IMG/VR virus record: IMGVR_UViG_3300001681_000092
Location: 1-23,837 of that record
Reading direction: 5' to 3' (one strand)
From: a virus
DNA: 23,837 nucleotides
Shown here: positions 6,046 through 13,007 of the stretch, one piece after another
How the letters are laid out: each line of letters opens with the position of its first letter
How positions within the stretch are numbered: position 1 is the first letter of the stretch
The notes under the pieces: model-generated
The model's database searches: none
Told to the model about the DNA's origin: nothing
The model's input: the letters and a program-made list of their open reading frames with translations, nothing else
Program-made: the position numbers and the translations under genes

Positions 6046-7014
6046 ATGCTAGATATCGTATCCTACTTACCCCCAAAAAGAAAAAAAACAAGCAGTGGCT
6101 GGATAAGTTTCAATGCGATTTGCTGTACATACAACGGCGAGTCACGAGATAAACGCGGTCGCGGTGGGGTAATGCTAGATAGCACAACTGATTGGCATTA
6201 TCATTGTTTTAATTGCGGATACAAAGCAGGTTTTACATTAGGTCGTCCTGTGACACTCAAAGCAAGATGCTTGTTAGGTTGGTTGGGTGTAAGTAGTATT
6301 GATATAGACTGGCTTAATTTAGAAAGTTTAAGACACAAGAGCATTACAGATATATTAGATGACAGAACTGTCCAGCGTAAGAAGATAGAGTTTAAGGAAA
6401 TAGCATTACCTGAAGAGGCACGCGCAATAACACAGCATGATAAAAAGTTTGTTAGTTATTTAAAAGGAAGAGGATTAAAGTACGACGAGTACCCGTTTAT
6501 GATTACTCCTAGAGGCAAAGCACGTTACAAGAATAGGATAATCATACCATACACAAACGATAATAAGATAGTAGGATATACATCGCGTTTCTTAGATGAC
6601 AGATTACCTAAGTACTTAAACGAGCAACAACCTGGTTACGTGTTTGGATTAGATTTGCAGAAAGAGAATTGGCAGTATGCTATAGTTACAGAAGGAATAC
6701 TTGATGCGATAAGTATCAATGGATTAGCAGTCCTGCATAATGAAATTAGCAACGATCAAGCACAGCAGTTAAAACAACTGTACAGAGAGATTATAGTCGT
6801 GCCAGATCAAGATAAAGCGGGACTAAAGCTAGTAGAAAAGGCTATTGAGCACGGGTTTAATGTAAGTATACCAAAGTGGGATGATAAGGTTAAAGATGTA
6901 AACGATGCTGTACAGAAACATGGTAAAATAGCTACAATGCTGTCTATAGTTAATAATAAACAAAGCGGATTTAAGGCAGAAGTACTAACGAAATTTAACA
7001 ACAAGTTTAAGTGA
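6046..7014 (+). CDS. DNA primase, T4 gp61 type
   Basis: A 322-aa primase that makes RNA primers for lagging-strand synthesis together with the gp41-type helicase encoded next. The N-terminal zinc-binding region contains C26-C27 and the HYHCFNCG cluster (H51-C57). The C-terminal TOPRIM domain has the Glu motif VTEGILDAIS (E216) and the DxD motif VVPDQDKAG (D254, D256), followed by KDVNDAV near 283-289. Between them lie RNA polymerase-type basic blocks such as KNRIIIPY and GYTSRF (about 162-182). The length is close to T4 gp61. It probably starts at 6046 without a leader, behind a TATAAT box. Its TGA (7012-7014) overlaps a GTG that opens a duplicated mini-ORF leading to the helicase start. Confidence 0.9.
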   Translation: MLDIVSYLPPKRKKTSSGWISFNAICCTYNGESRDKRGRGGVMLDSTTDWHYHCFNCGYKAGFTLGRPVTLKARCLLGWLGVSSIDIDWLNLESLRHKSITDILDDRTVQRKKIEFKEIALPEEARAITQHDKKFVSYLKGRGLKYDEYPFMITPRGKARYKNRIIIPYTNDNKIVGYTSRFLDDRLPKYLNEQQPGYVFGLDLQKENWQYAIVTEGILDAISINGLAVLHNEISNDQAQQLKQLYREIIVVPDQDKAGLKLVEKAIEHGFNVSIPKWDDKVKDVNDAVQKHGKIATMLSIVNNKQSGFKAEVLTKFNNKFK

Positions 7015-7054
7015 ACGAATACGGTAAAAAGTTTAAGTGAAAGAATACGGTAAG
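7003..7054 (+). repeat. 26-bp tandem duplication of the primase/helicase junction
   Basis: 7003-7028 and 7029-7054 differ at only two of 26 positions. Each copy contains the sequence AAGTGA, in which a GTG start overlaps a TGA stop. The first copy carries the primase stop and a GTG (7011) opening a 9-codon frame, MNEYGKKFK, that ends at 7040. That stop overlaps the helicase GTG at 7037 in the same way. The mini-frame resembles the helicase N-terminus (MKEYGK), so it is a duplicated start region. The ancestral state was probably a direct GTGA overlap. Confidence 0.85.
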
Positions 7055-8419
7055 GATATACAAAAGTTTTTCTTAGAGATGATGCTTGGCGATGCTGAGA
7101 GTTATATTCGGGTACAAAATATTTACAATGTTGAGAACTTCCATGCTGATTTACAAGAAATTGCAGAGTTCATAAAGACACACTCAGATAACCACGGTAC
7201 GTTACCGACCTATGAACAAGTTACAGCCACTACAGGTCTTAAAGTAGAACCTGTATCAGAATTAACTGCCGGGCATTATGATTGGTTTTTAACAGAGTTT
7301 GAAGGATTTACACGTAGACAAGAATTAGAACGTGCAATACTACAAAGTGCAGATTTATTAGAGAAAGGTGAGTATGATCCTGTAGAAAAAATTATTAAAG
7401 ATGCAGTACAGATTAGCCTAACTAAAGACATGGGCACTGATTACTTTGCAGATCCTAGAGCTAGACTCTTAGCAATTAAAGAAAACAACGGACAAGTTAG
7501 TACAGGATGGCCGATGCTTGATAAGAAGTTGTACGGTGGGTTTAATAAAGGCGAGTTACAGATATTTGCAGGTGGATCTGGCTCCGGTAAGTCGTTGTTT
7601 ATGCAGAATTTAATAGTTAATTGGGTAGAGCAAGGACTTAATGGAGTGTTTATAACACTAGAATTAAGTGAGAATTTATGTAGTTGGCGTATAGATTCTA
7701 TGATGACAGACACAGCAACTAAGCAAGTATTCAGAGACTTAGATAACGTTGAGATGAAAGTTAAGATGCTAGGAAAGAAGTACGGTAAGCTACGTATTAA
7801 GTACATGCCAGCACAGAGTACAGTTAATGACATTAGATCTTACGTTAAAGAACTAGAGATACAACATGGCATAAAGATGGACTGTATGTGTATTGATTAT
7901 TTAGACTTATTAATGCCAGTTGGTACTAAGGTTAGTCCTGAGAATTTGTTTGTTAAAGACAAGTACGTATCAGAAGAGATAAGAAATCTAGCAAAAGAGC
8001 TAGACATTATTATGGTAACAGCATCGCAGTTAAACAGGTCAGCAGTAGAAGAAATAGAGTTTGATCATAGTCATATTTCGGGTGGTATTTCTAAAATTAA
8101 TACAGCAGATAATGTATTCGGTATTTTTACAAGCAGAGCAATGCGTGAAAGAGGAAAGTATCAAATACAGTTAATGAAAACACGTTCTAGTTCGGGTGTA
8201 GGACAAAAAGTAGAACTAGAGTTTGACATGAATACTCTAAGAATTACAGACGAGGGTGCAGAACTTGAAGATACACCGACATCAAGTGAGATAATGTCAA
8301 AAATTAAAATAGGAGCTCCGAGTATACCTCCAGAGAATACACCAAAAGTAAAAGCAAATACATCAAATACGCAAAGTGCTAAATTGCAGAGCATGTTGAA
8401 TAGCATTAAATCTAAATAA
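7037..8419 (+). CDS. Replicative DNA helicase, DnaB/gp41 family
   Basis: A 460-aa hexameric 5'-3' helicase of the T4 gp41 type that unwinds the fork and recruits primase. The N-terminal helical domain is about 1-130. The RecA-like domain has Walker A GGSGSGKS (179-186), Walker B MCIDYLDLL (284-292), the VTASQLNRSA motif (327-336) and a KTRSSSGVG loop (381-389), which fits the Arg-finger/DNA-loop region of DnaB proteins. The C-terminal 50 residues are low-complexity and may bind partners. The start is GTG 7037 inside the second copy of a 26-bp duplication, coupled to a 9-codon frame that follows the primase stop. A late-type box overlaps its stop region and serves the next gene. Confidence 0.93.
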   Translation: MKEYGKDIQKFFLEMMLGDAESYIRVQNIYNVENFHADLQEIAEFIKTHSDNHGTLPTYEQVTATTGLKVEPVSELTAGHYDWFLTEFEGFTRRQELERAILQSADLLEKGEYDPVEKIIKDAVQISLTKDMGTDYFADPRARLLAIKENNGQVSTGWPMLDKKLYGGFNKGELQIFAGGSGSGKSLFMQNLIVNWVEQGLNGVFITLELSENLCSWRIDSMMTDTATKQVFRDLDNVEMKVKMLGKKYGKLRIKYMPAQSTVNDIRSYVKELEIQHGIKMDCMCIDYLDLLMPVGTKVSPENLFVKDKYVSEEIRNLAKELDIIMVTASQLNRSAVEEIEFDHSHISGGISKINTADNVFGIFTSRAMRERGKYQIQLMKTRSSSGVGQKVELEFDMNTLRITDEGAELEDTPTSSEIMSKIKIGAPSIPPENTPKVKANTSNTQSAKLQSMLNSIKSK

Positions 8420-8422
8420 ATA
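8415..8422 (+). promoter_or_regulatory. Late promoter-like box (AATAAATA)
   Basis: One mismatch from TATAAATA, overlapping the helicase stop. The predicted start is near 8428, giving a 17-nt leader with an ACTACTAGGGG segment that supplies the Shine-Dalgarno sequence for ATG 8445. The same ACTAG(A/G)GG block follows the late boxes at 16425 and 22621. Confidence 0.5.
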
Positions 8423-8444
8423 CAGCAACTACTAGGGGTCATTA

Positions 8445-8702
8445 ATGCAAAAACGGACAAGAAGCATTCTTGAAGAACTTGAGAATTTTCATATTGAAAG
8501 TGATAAGAAACATATTATTAGGAGTCGTGCCGATAGCCTTATTGAAAGCGCAGGTAGATTGTTAGATTTAATTTCTGAAACTTATACTAATGAAGAAGCT
8601 GAGAACTTATCCCGTAAGTTATTGAATTCGATAAAAAGTGGTGATAATCGTAAGTTTCAACGTAGTCTAAGGAAAATAAATGAGGGTAAAGGAAGTAATT
8701 AA
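8445..8702 (+). CDS. Small helical protein of unknown function (85 aa)
   Basis: An 85-aa charged, helical protein (ILEELENFHIE, LIESAGRLLDLISE, LSRKLLNSI) with a basic C-terminus. No domain is recognised. It has a late-type box and a good Shine-Dalgarno sequence (AGGGG), and opens the late block. Its end overlaps the next gene by 23 nt. A head-core or scaffold-associated role is guessed from position only. Confidence 0.65.
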   Translation: MQKRTRSILEELENFHIESDKKHIIRSRADSLIESAGRLLDLISETYTNEEAENLSRKLLNSIKSGDNRKFQRSLRKINEGKGSN

Positions 8703-9432
8703 CGAAGGTCTAATGGACCATGTCAGACGGTTTGTTGGCTCTATTAAAGGTAGTGGATTCTTAAATGCTTTTAAAGAAGCAAAGCAAGACAGCAAGATTC
8801 GTGATGCCGCAGAAGGATGGCTTAATACTTGGAAGTTCCGTTTGGCCGACATAATAAAAAGGAACAAAGGTCAAGTCCCATCACAACAAATAATACAAGC
8901 AGAGTTATCACAGTTTATACACGGTGATATGCAAGTGCCGCAGAGTAGATACTCACAAAAAGGAATACAAGAATTAGTAGATTATAGTACTAGTGGACAA
9001 ATAGGTACCAATAAGTCATTGAACTATATGACAGCATTGTTTACATTAAGCTTAGTACCGGTAGAAGAGCTCGAACCAACACCTACAGTAAGTGCAGAGA
9101 TGCCAGCAGTACAAGCAGTAGTACCGTTTGGAGAAGAAGTACCAACAAGCGAGAAGCGTCCTGGTAATATTGTACCTGTTAAAGCTGTAAAAGCAGACGG
9201 TGCAATATTTGTTAAGTTTGACGGAGCATGGTTCTACGATATGGATGGATCCGGCATTAAGTTTAAGTTAAGTCCGACCCCAATAGAAAATCCAGTCGGA
9301 TTAGAAATGGAAGATGCAACGGAAATGCCTGTTAGGATTGGACCGTCGGGTACTAGAACGCTAAGACGATTAAATCCAACACAAGCACAGCAATGGCTAG
9401 GTGGGCGCATGCAACAAGCAAGAGGAGAATAA
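8680..9432 (+). CDS. Probable head-associated protein (250 aa), unknown function
   Basis: The protein opens MRVKEVINE followed by G, close in form to the capsid-targeting leader of T4 internal proteins (MKTYQEFIAE, cut after Glu by the prohead protease gp21, with Ile or Leu two residues before the Glu). A helical basic domain follows (about 10-130). Then comes a Pro/Glu/Val-rich linker (about 128-165) and a C-terminal beta-like domain with VKFDGAWFYDMDGSGIKFK (about 183-201) and an Arg/Gln-rich tail. I recognise no family. The start overlaps the previous gene. The head role is inferred from the leader-like N-terminus and the neighbourhood. Confidence 0.65.
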   Translation: MRVKEVINEGLMDHVRRFVGSIKGSGFLNAFKEAKQDSKIRDAAEGWLNTWKFRLADIIKRNKGQVPSQQIIQAELSQFIHGDMQVPQSRYSQKGIQELVDYSTSGQIGTNKSLNYMTALFTLSLVPVEELEPTPTVSAEMPAVQAVVPFGEEVPTSEKRPGNIVPVKAVKADGAIFVKFDGAWFYDMDGSGIKFKLSPTPIENPVGLEMEDATEMPVRIGPSGTRTLRRLNPTQAQQWLGGRMQQARGE

Positions 9433-9433
9433 G

Positions 9434-9586
9434 ATGGAAGAAGAGAACATTAATGAAACTGAGAGCGAAGTTTATTTTTTAGCACGGTTAAGAGATAAAA
9501 TAATCTCTACAGGTAGTGAAGTAATATTTGAAACAGATGATGATGCTGAAGAAGAGCCTGTTTACTTAAAGATGCATGATGAGTAA
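9434..9586 (+). CDS. Small acidic protein (50 aa)
   Basis: I place the start at ATG 9434, eight bases after an AGGAG at 9421-9425 and just after the upstream TAA (9430-9432). An in-frame ATG at 9401 would add 11 residues that merely translate the end of the upstream gene. The product is very acidic (EEENINETESE at the start, ETDDDAEEE near residue 33). The C-terminal end overlaps the next gene by 11 nt. Function unknown. Confidence 0.6.
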   Translation: MEEENINETESEVYFLARLRDKIISTGSEVIFETDDDAEEEPVYLKMHDE

Positions 9587-10145
9587 TTTCTCTTTCCTAC
9601 AAGACCTAACTGAAGCAAGAGTATTCAGACGTTTATCTGAAGTTAAGAATATGGATGTTGATCAAGTAGCGTTAATAATGCTGAACTACTTTTATGCGCT
9701 TATGATATTGTGGCATGAAGACCAAAAGACAGCAATAAAATATGCTAAGTCCATAATGGTATATCCTACGTTTAAAGAGTTTAAAGTATCGCAACCAGAC
9801 TTATATAATGCAATGGTTATGCTAATGCAACAAGAGAAGTACTTCGGTAAGCAGTCTAGTTTCTCATTACCTGAGTTACGTATAAGAAGAATATTGCGAG
9901 ATATGGCTAACGGTAGAGTAGATGAACGTGATTTCTATCAGCTAATGCTAATATTAATGCGGGAGACTAAAGGTACTAACGATATGCATCAGAAGTTAAG
10001 AAGACAAATGCATGACTACGATAGAGCAAGCGTATTTGATAGAATACGTAATATTAGACATCTACTGTTGGCAATACGTAAAGGTGTTAGTATATATCCT
10101 GATCTACATGCCCCACTCCAGAAAGCTTTGAACAGACTGACATAA
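9576..10145 (+). CDS. Probable head or virion protein (189 aa), helical
   Basis: A 189-aa alpha-helical protein with many Met, Leu, Arg and Tyr. The N-terminus FSFLQDLTEARVFRR contains L-T-E before Ala-Arg, which fits the gp21-type cleavage rule (Ile/Leu-x-Glu before a small residue). From memory, cyanophage head proteins can open with a similar FLxxLxEAR segment. The rest alternates hydrophobic helices (LIMLNYFYALMILW, about 33-46) with basic ones near the end. No catalytic motif is seen. Two ATG codons lie in a row at 9576 and 9579; either may serve. A late box for the next gene overlaps its stop. Confidence 0.65.
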   Translation: MMSNFSFLQDLTEARVFRRLSEVKNMDVDQVALIMLNYFYALMILWHEDQKTAIKYAKSIMVYPTFKEFKVSQPDLYNAMVMLMQQEKYFGKQSSFSLPELRIRRILRDMANGRVDERDFYQLMLILMRETKGTNDMHQKLRRQMHDYDRASVFDRIRNIRHLLLAIRKGVSIYPDLHAPLQKALNRLT

Positions 10146-10148
10146 ATA
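10141..10148 (+). promoter_or_regulatory. Late promoter box (CATAAATA) with a 5' hairpin in the leader
   Basis: One mismatch from TATAAATA. The predicted start is near 10154, giving a leader of about 49 nt that opens with a hairpin (ACAAC at 10159-10163 with GTTGT at 10168-10172) and ends in AAGGAG (10191-10196), six bases from the ATG. The hairpin may protect the mRNA. Confidence 0.6.
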
Positions 10149-10202
10149 AGTGTAAGATACAACGGTTGTTGTCTCTACAAACAAAGAATAAAGGAGTCTA
10201 TT

Positions 10203-10481
10203 ATGGCATCAGTAACTAAAGTACATGGTAATCATGGCGCATTTGAAGCAGTCGGTCGTGACATTGCTATTTCAACATTTTCTAAATCTAACATGACACA
10301 AGCAGAATTAAATGATGTTTGTGATTTTGTCATGACAACTAACACTATTACAGCAGTTGGTACATTTGAAGCAGGCGTAACTGACGTAGTTACGGTTATT
10401 ACTGAAGGTCCGGCAATTGCGGCAGGTTCTAACTTCGGTGGCGTAACAGGTGTTACATCAGCGGCATTAGCTAACTACTAA
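10203..10481 (+). CDS. Small, probably abundant virion protein (92 aa)
   Basis: A 92-aa protein rich in Ala, Gly, Val and Thr with few charges, likely a compact beta or mixed fold (VGTFEAGVTDVVTVITEGP, IAAGSNFGGVTGVTSAALANY). No family is recognised. The regulatory frame is striking: own late box, leader with 5' hairpin, strong AAGGAG site, and a double-hairpin terminator right after the stop. This monocistronic, high-output design suits a protein needed in many copies, such as a capsid decoration, tail or internal protein; which one is not visible. Confidence 0.75.
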   Translation: MASVTKVHGNHGAFEAVGRDIAISTFSKSNMTQAELNDVCDFVMTTNTITAVGTFEAGVTDVVTVITEGPAIAAGSNFGGVTGVTSAALANY

Positions 10482-10490
10482 GAGTTAATC

Positions 10491-10545
10491 TTACGTAGTG
10501 CTTTAAGCACGTAAAAAAGCCTGGTTTTTTAGCCAGGCTTTTTTT
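10491..10545 (+). terminator. Strong intrinsic terminator with two hairpins
   Basis: The first hairpin is GTGCT (10498-10502) with AGCAC (10506-10510), flanked by TTAC and GTAA. The second is an A-rich GCCTGG arm (10513-10524) with CCAGGC followed by seven T (10533-10545), the best terminator in the window. It closes the 92-aa gene; the T tract reaches to five bases before the next late-type box. Confidence 0.9.
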
Positions 10546-10549
10546 ATGA

Positions 10550-10557
10550 CGTAAATA
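10550..10557 (+). promoter_or_regulatory. Late promoter-like box (CGTAAATA) placing +1 on an ATG
   Basis: Two mismatches from TATAAATA at the first two positions. The box ends five bases before the ATG at 10563, which is the leaderless geometry seen at 3137, 11237 and 22269. It lies just downstream of a strong terminator, so a promoter is expected here. Confidence 0.45.
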
Positions 10558-10562
10558 GCGAC

Positions 10563-10793
10563 ATGGATAATTTAAAAGACGTTAAAACAATTTACGAAAG
10601 CCCAGATGGCGGCAAGACTGTTTATGCTAGGCAAATAGGTTCTAAGGAACGTAGATTAATTGTAACAGACGACACAGAGAATTGGCGTTACTATCTTAGA
10701 TACAAGGATTGGGATACCTTAGCAATAGAAAACCCGGCTATAAGAGAAACATTAGAACAACTTAAAATCTTAGAAACCCTTTGCAACACGTAA
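10563..10793 (+). CDS. Small protein of unknown function (76 aa)
   Basis: A 76-aa protein with a beta-hairpin-like start (TIYESPDGGKTVYARQIG), a WRYYLRYKDW aromatic stretch at about 42-51 and a helical C-terminus. No family is recognised. It follows the terminator and a late-type box with no leader and no Shine-Dalgarno sequence. It overlaps the next gene by 13 nt if that starts at TTG 10781. Confidence 0.6.
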   Translation: MDNLKDVKTIYESPDGGKTVYARQIGSKERRLIVTDDTENWRYYLRYKDWDTLAIENPAIRETLEQLKILETLCNT

Positions 10794-11245
10794 CAGTATA
10801 TTCTCTATTTGATATTACTGAGACTGCTGTAGTTAGAAGTTTTAGGATTGATCAACTACCACTTGTTACTAAAACAGGTATAGAGATTACTAACGAACAA
10901 GAGTGGAGATTTCGCCGCAGACAGCAAAGTAACTATGAGGTATTATTACAAGTACTGTCGTTAAGGATACAACCGTTGATGTTAGGAGGTCCTAAAATAA
11001 AGACTAACCAATTGCTTTCTAAATATAAATTTGATAAGAAATACAAAGGTAAGCATACAGTTTGGACATTAGAGTTTGAGTTTGAATCAGTAGGTGCATT
11101 AGCAATTGCGGATGATACTGTAGGTGCGTTATATCAGGATTGTAATAATGTTCCTATGTTACAAGATTTAACCGAAACAGTACAGGTTAACGGACACTTT
11201 AATTGTAAAGAGCGTAACATATACTTTGAATCAGGTAATAAATAA
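10781..11245 (+). CDS. Unknown phage protein (154 aa), likely virion-related
   Basis: The protein begins MQHVTVYSLFDITET if initiated at TTG 10781; no ATG or GTG lies near the start, and the VYSLFDIT segment looks like the real N-terminus. The middle is basic (RFRRRQQSNYEVLLQVLSLRIQP) and the second half is beta-like (WTLEFEFESVGAL). From memory, proteins with a similar opening occur in marine T4-like phages without known function. The 3' end contains the late box of the next gene. Confidence 0.6.
   Translation: MQHVTVYSLFDITETAVVRSFRIDQLPLVTKTGIEITNEQEWRFRRRQQSNYEVLLQVLSLRIQPLMLGGPKIKTNQLLSKYKFDKKYKGKHTVWTLEFEFESVGALAIADDTVGALYQDCNNVPMLQDLTETVQVNGHFNCKERNIYFESGNK
11237..11244 (+). promoter_or_regulatory. 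Late promoter box (AATAAATA) placing +1 on ATG 11250
   Basis: One mismatch from TATAAATA. Five bases separate it from the ATG at 11250. The stretch AATAAATAAC with G two bases before the ATG is nearly the same as the one before the PAAR gene (22269-22284). It overlaps the previous stop codon. Confidence 0.55.
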
Positions 11246-11249
11246 CAGT

Positions 11250-11768
11250 ATGAAAAAGACTTTCAGTAAGGTTAAACGCAAACTTAAAAAGCTAGTTAAA
11301 AAAGAGTTCACAGCTGATTCTAATGAATTGATTTCAAAGATAGGCGACACGTACATTGTTTATAATCAATATCAGATTATTCCAGATGATAATAAGTTTA
11401 ACATTTACGAAAAGAATGGTAAGCTAAAACATCTAGTTACTACATATACATCAGCTAGTGCAATATCATGGTGCATAGCAGACAAGAAAGAAGAAATAGA
11501 GTTAGCAAACAACATAATAGCATGTGACAATAAAATAGAATTCTTACTAGGTGATATTACACATACCAAACAAGTATTAAAGAATACTCCTTCATCTCAT
11601 CGAGAAGGTGTGCTATTAGCAAGACTTCAAGAATACAATCTTAAACACTACAAGTTAAAAGGCAAGTTACATAAATATATACAACGAGCTAAATACATCA
11701 AAAAATTAGGATTGGACAATGAATCTAAACGAACTAGCAGAAAAAAACACGTCATCGAAGTACGCTAA
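11250..11768 (+). CDS. Unknown phage protein with basic N-terminus (172 aa)
   Basis: I place the start at ATG 11250 because a late box sits exactly 5 bases upstream; a TTG at 11226 would add eight residues and overlap the upstream gene. The protein opens with a strongly basic helix (MKKTFSKVKRKLKKLVKKEF), followed by a small beta region (about 30-75), a helical region with ELANNIIACDNKIEFLLGD (about 89-107), and a basic C-terminus rich in Lys, Tyr and Arg. The basic helix suggests contact with DNA, RNA or an acidic scaffold. It overlaps the next gene by 50 nt. Confidence 0.65.
   Translation: MKKTFSKVKRKLKKLVKKEFTADSNELISKIGDTYIVYNQYQIIPDDNKFNIYEKNGKLKHLVTTYTSASAISWCIADKKEEIELANNIIACDNKIEFLLGDITHTKQVLKNTPSSHREGVLLARLQEYNLKHYKLKGKLHKYIQRAKYIKKLGLDNESKRTSRKKHVIEVR
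11670..11677 (+). promoter_or_regulatory. Possible late promoter box (CATAAATA) inside a gene
   Basis: The same sequence as the box at 10141, lying within the 172-aa gene. The predicted start is near 11683, about 36 nt ahead of ATG 11719. It could be coding coincidence (Tyr-Ile-Lys codons are AT-rich). Confidence 0.35.
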
Positions 11769-12678
11769 CACTTATAAAGCGCAATTCGGAGTAGATATCA
11801 ACCTTGATGCTCTTACTCTTAAAGAAACCTCTAAATTATTAGTCAAGTCACAAGAGCTTATTAGTGAATTTAGACACTCACATAAATTTCACACCAGCCA
11901 GAACGATTCGTCGTACATGCAAATGTTAATGCTTGCAGAAACATTAACTGCAAAAGTACTAGAATTAAATGAAGCAGGCGATCCTGGATCGTTTGGTGGC
12001 AACAACACAAATACAGGAAAAAGTATGAAACCAATTATTCCGGGACAGATGTCAGGCGAGTATGCTAACGCCTTAAAGAAAACAGCAATGGGAGAAGATA
12101 TTTCCGCAAAGGAATACAAGAAACTTAAAAAACGTGGCATTAGTGAAAGTTTACTAACTGTATTAGACAGTAAAGATACTGCTAGAGCATTTATGCGTAA
12201 GATTGTAGAGTCTAAGCGTGTACTAAACGAAGATGAAGTTTCATCAGCACAAGTTGTACTAGCGGCACAAGATATGGTCGACAGAGTACAAAAGATGGTA
12301 GAGGACATGGTTGATTTACAACACAAAGATGTTCCAGCATTAGCAGACACTATGAAATCAGAAATTGGTGTTGATCAAGCTACACAGTTTAAAGACACAA
12401 TGTCAGCGGCATTGCAGACATTGTCAGACACATTAAGTGATACTAAAACTCAAATGGATGGCGCTGTAGCAATAGTTACAGGTGAAGGCAGTCTAGCAGA
12501 TCCAATGGGTGAGTTAGCAGGTGTAGACGCAGGCATGCCGCCAATGGACGAATTAGGCATGGATGACATGGATATGGGTGCAGATTTAGATGGCGACGGT
12601 ATTCCAGATGATGCTCCAGTAGAAGAGCCAATCCCAGTACCAGGCGGTGATATGGAATTAGGAAGAGAGAGAAGATAA
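11719..12678 (+). CDS. Probable prohead core or head protein with acidic C-terminus (319 aa)
   Basis: Residues 1-100 form a helical N-terminal domain, then a Gly/Asn-rich linker. A long helical middle (about 110-260, many Met, Asp, Glu and Ser) may form coiled coils. The last 60 residues are very acidic and include DLDGDGIPDD, a match to the DxDxDG calcium-binding loop of EF-hand or thrombospondin type 3 repeats. MNLNELAE at the start and LELNE before Ala-Gly (near residue 88) fit the Ile/Leu-x-Glu form cut by T4 gp21. The build is that of scaffold or core proteins, but no homology to gp22 is visible. Its TAATG stop/start overlap couples it to the next gene. Confidence 0.65.
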   Translation: MNLNELAEKNTSSKYANTYKAQFGVDINLDALTLKETSKLLVKSQELISEFRHSHKFHTSQNDSSYMQMLMLAETLTAKVLELNEAGDPGSFGGNNTNTGKSMKPIIPGQMSGEYANALKKTAMGEDISAKEYKKLKKRGISESLLTVLDSKDTARAFMRKIVESKRVLNEDEVSSAQVVLAAQDMVDRVQKMVEDMVDLQHKDVPALADTMKSEIGVDQATQFKDTMSAALQTLSDTLSDTKTQMDGAVAIVTGEGSLADPMGELAGVDAGMPPMDELGMDDMDMGADLDGDGIPDDAPVEEPIPVPGGDMELGRERR

Positions 12679-13007
12679 TGTCAACCCTGATGGAAGACAT
12701 TAGGTCTGACTTAGTTAATATATTTTCAGAACGTAAAGAGCAACCGGTCCAAGACGTAAGTAACTTTAATGTTGATGAAGCACGTAACGCAATTAATGAA
12801 ATGCAACATAAACTTAATAACTTTACTAATGAGTTAGAGGCAGTAATTGTACAGTACATGAAGCCAGAAGTTGCCCAACATTGGCAACAAGCTGGTCTAG
12901 CAGATTTAAGAGTATTAGTTGGCGCAGGAGCAGGCGGTTTAGATGGCGGCGTATTAGAGAGTTTGCAAGAGTTAGTAGATAAAGCCGAAGAGTACGTAAA
13001 GAAATGA
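12678..13007 (+). CDS. Small helical protein of unknown function (109 aa)
   Basis: A helical protein (ARNAINEMQHKLNNFTNELEAVI, about 36-58) with a Gly/Ala-rich turn (LVGAGAGGLDGG, about 79-90) and a final helix. No family is recognised. It shares one base with the upstream stop, and its own stop overlaps the next ATG by 4 nt, so it belongs to one translational unit with the flanking head-type genes. Its start is supported by the AGGAAGAGAGAAG stretch just upstream. Confidence 0.65.
   Translation: MSTLMEDIRSDLVNIFSERKEQPVQDVSNFNVDEARNAINEMQHKLNNFTNELEAVIVQYMKPEVAQHWQQAGLADLRVLVGAGAGGLDGGVLESLQELVDKAEEYVKK

Noticed and set aside
9401-9433. ATG 9401 as start of the small acidic gene
   Set aside because: It lies inside the upstream gene in another frame; ATG 9434 has a proper AGGAG site just upstream.
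11226-11249. TTG 11226 as start of the 172-aa gene
   Set aside because: ATG 11250 sits at the exact distance from a late box, and the first eight codons overlap the upstream gene.
12476-12859. Long minus-strand open frame of about 127 codons
   Set aside because: It lies opposite two well-supported plus-strand genes, is Leu/His-rich as expected from reading acidic codons backwards, and has no promoter or ribosome site.
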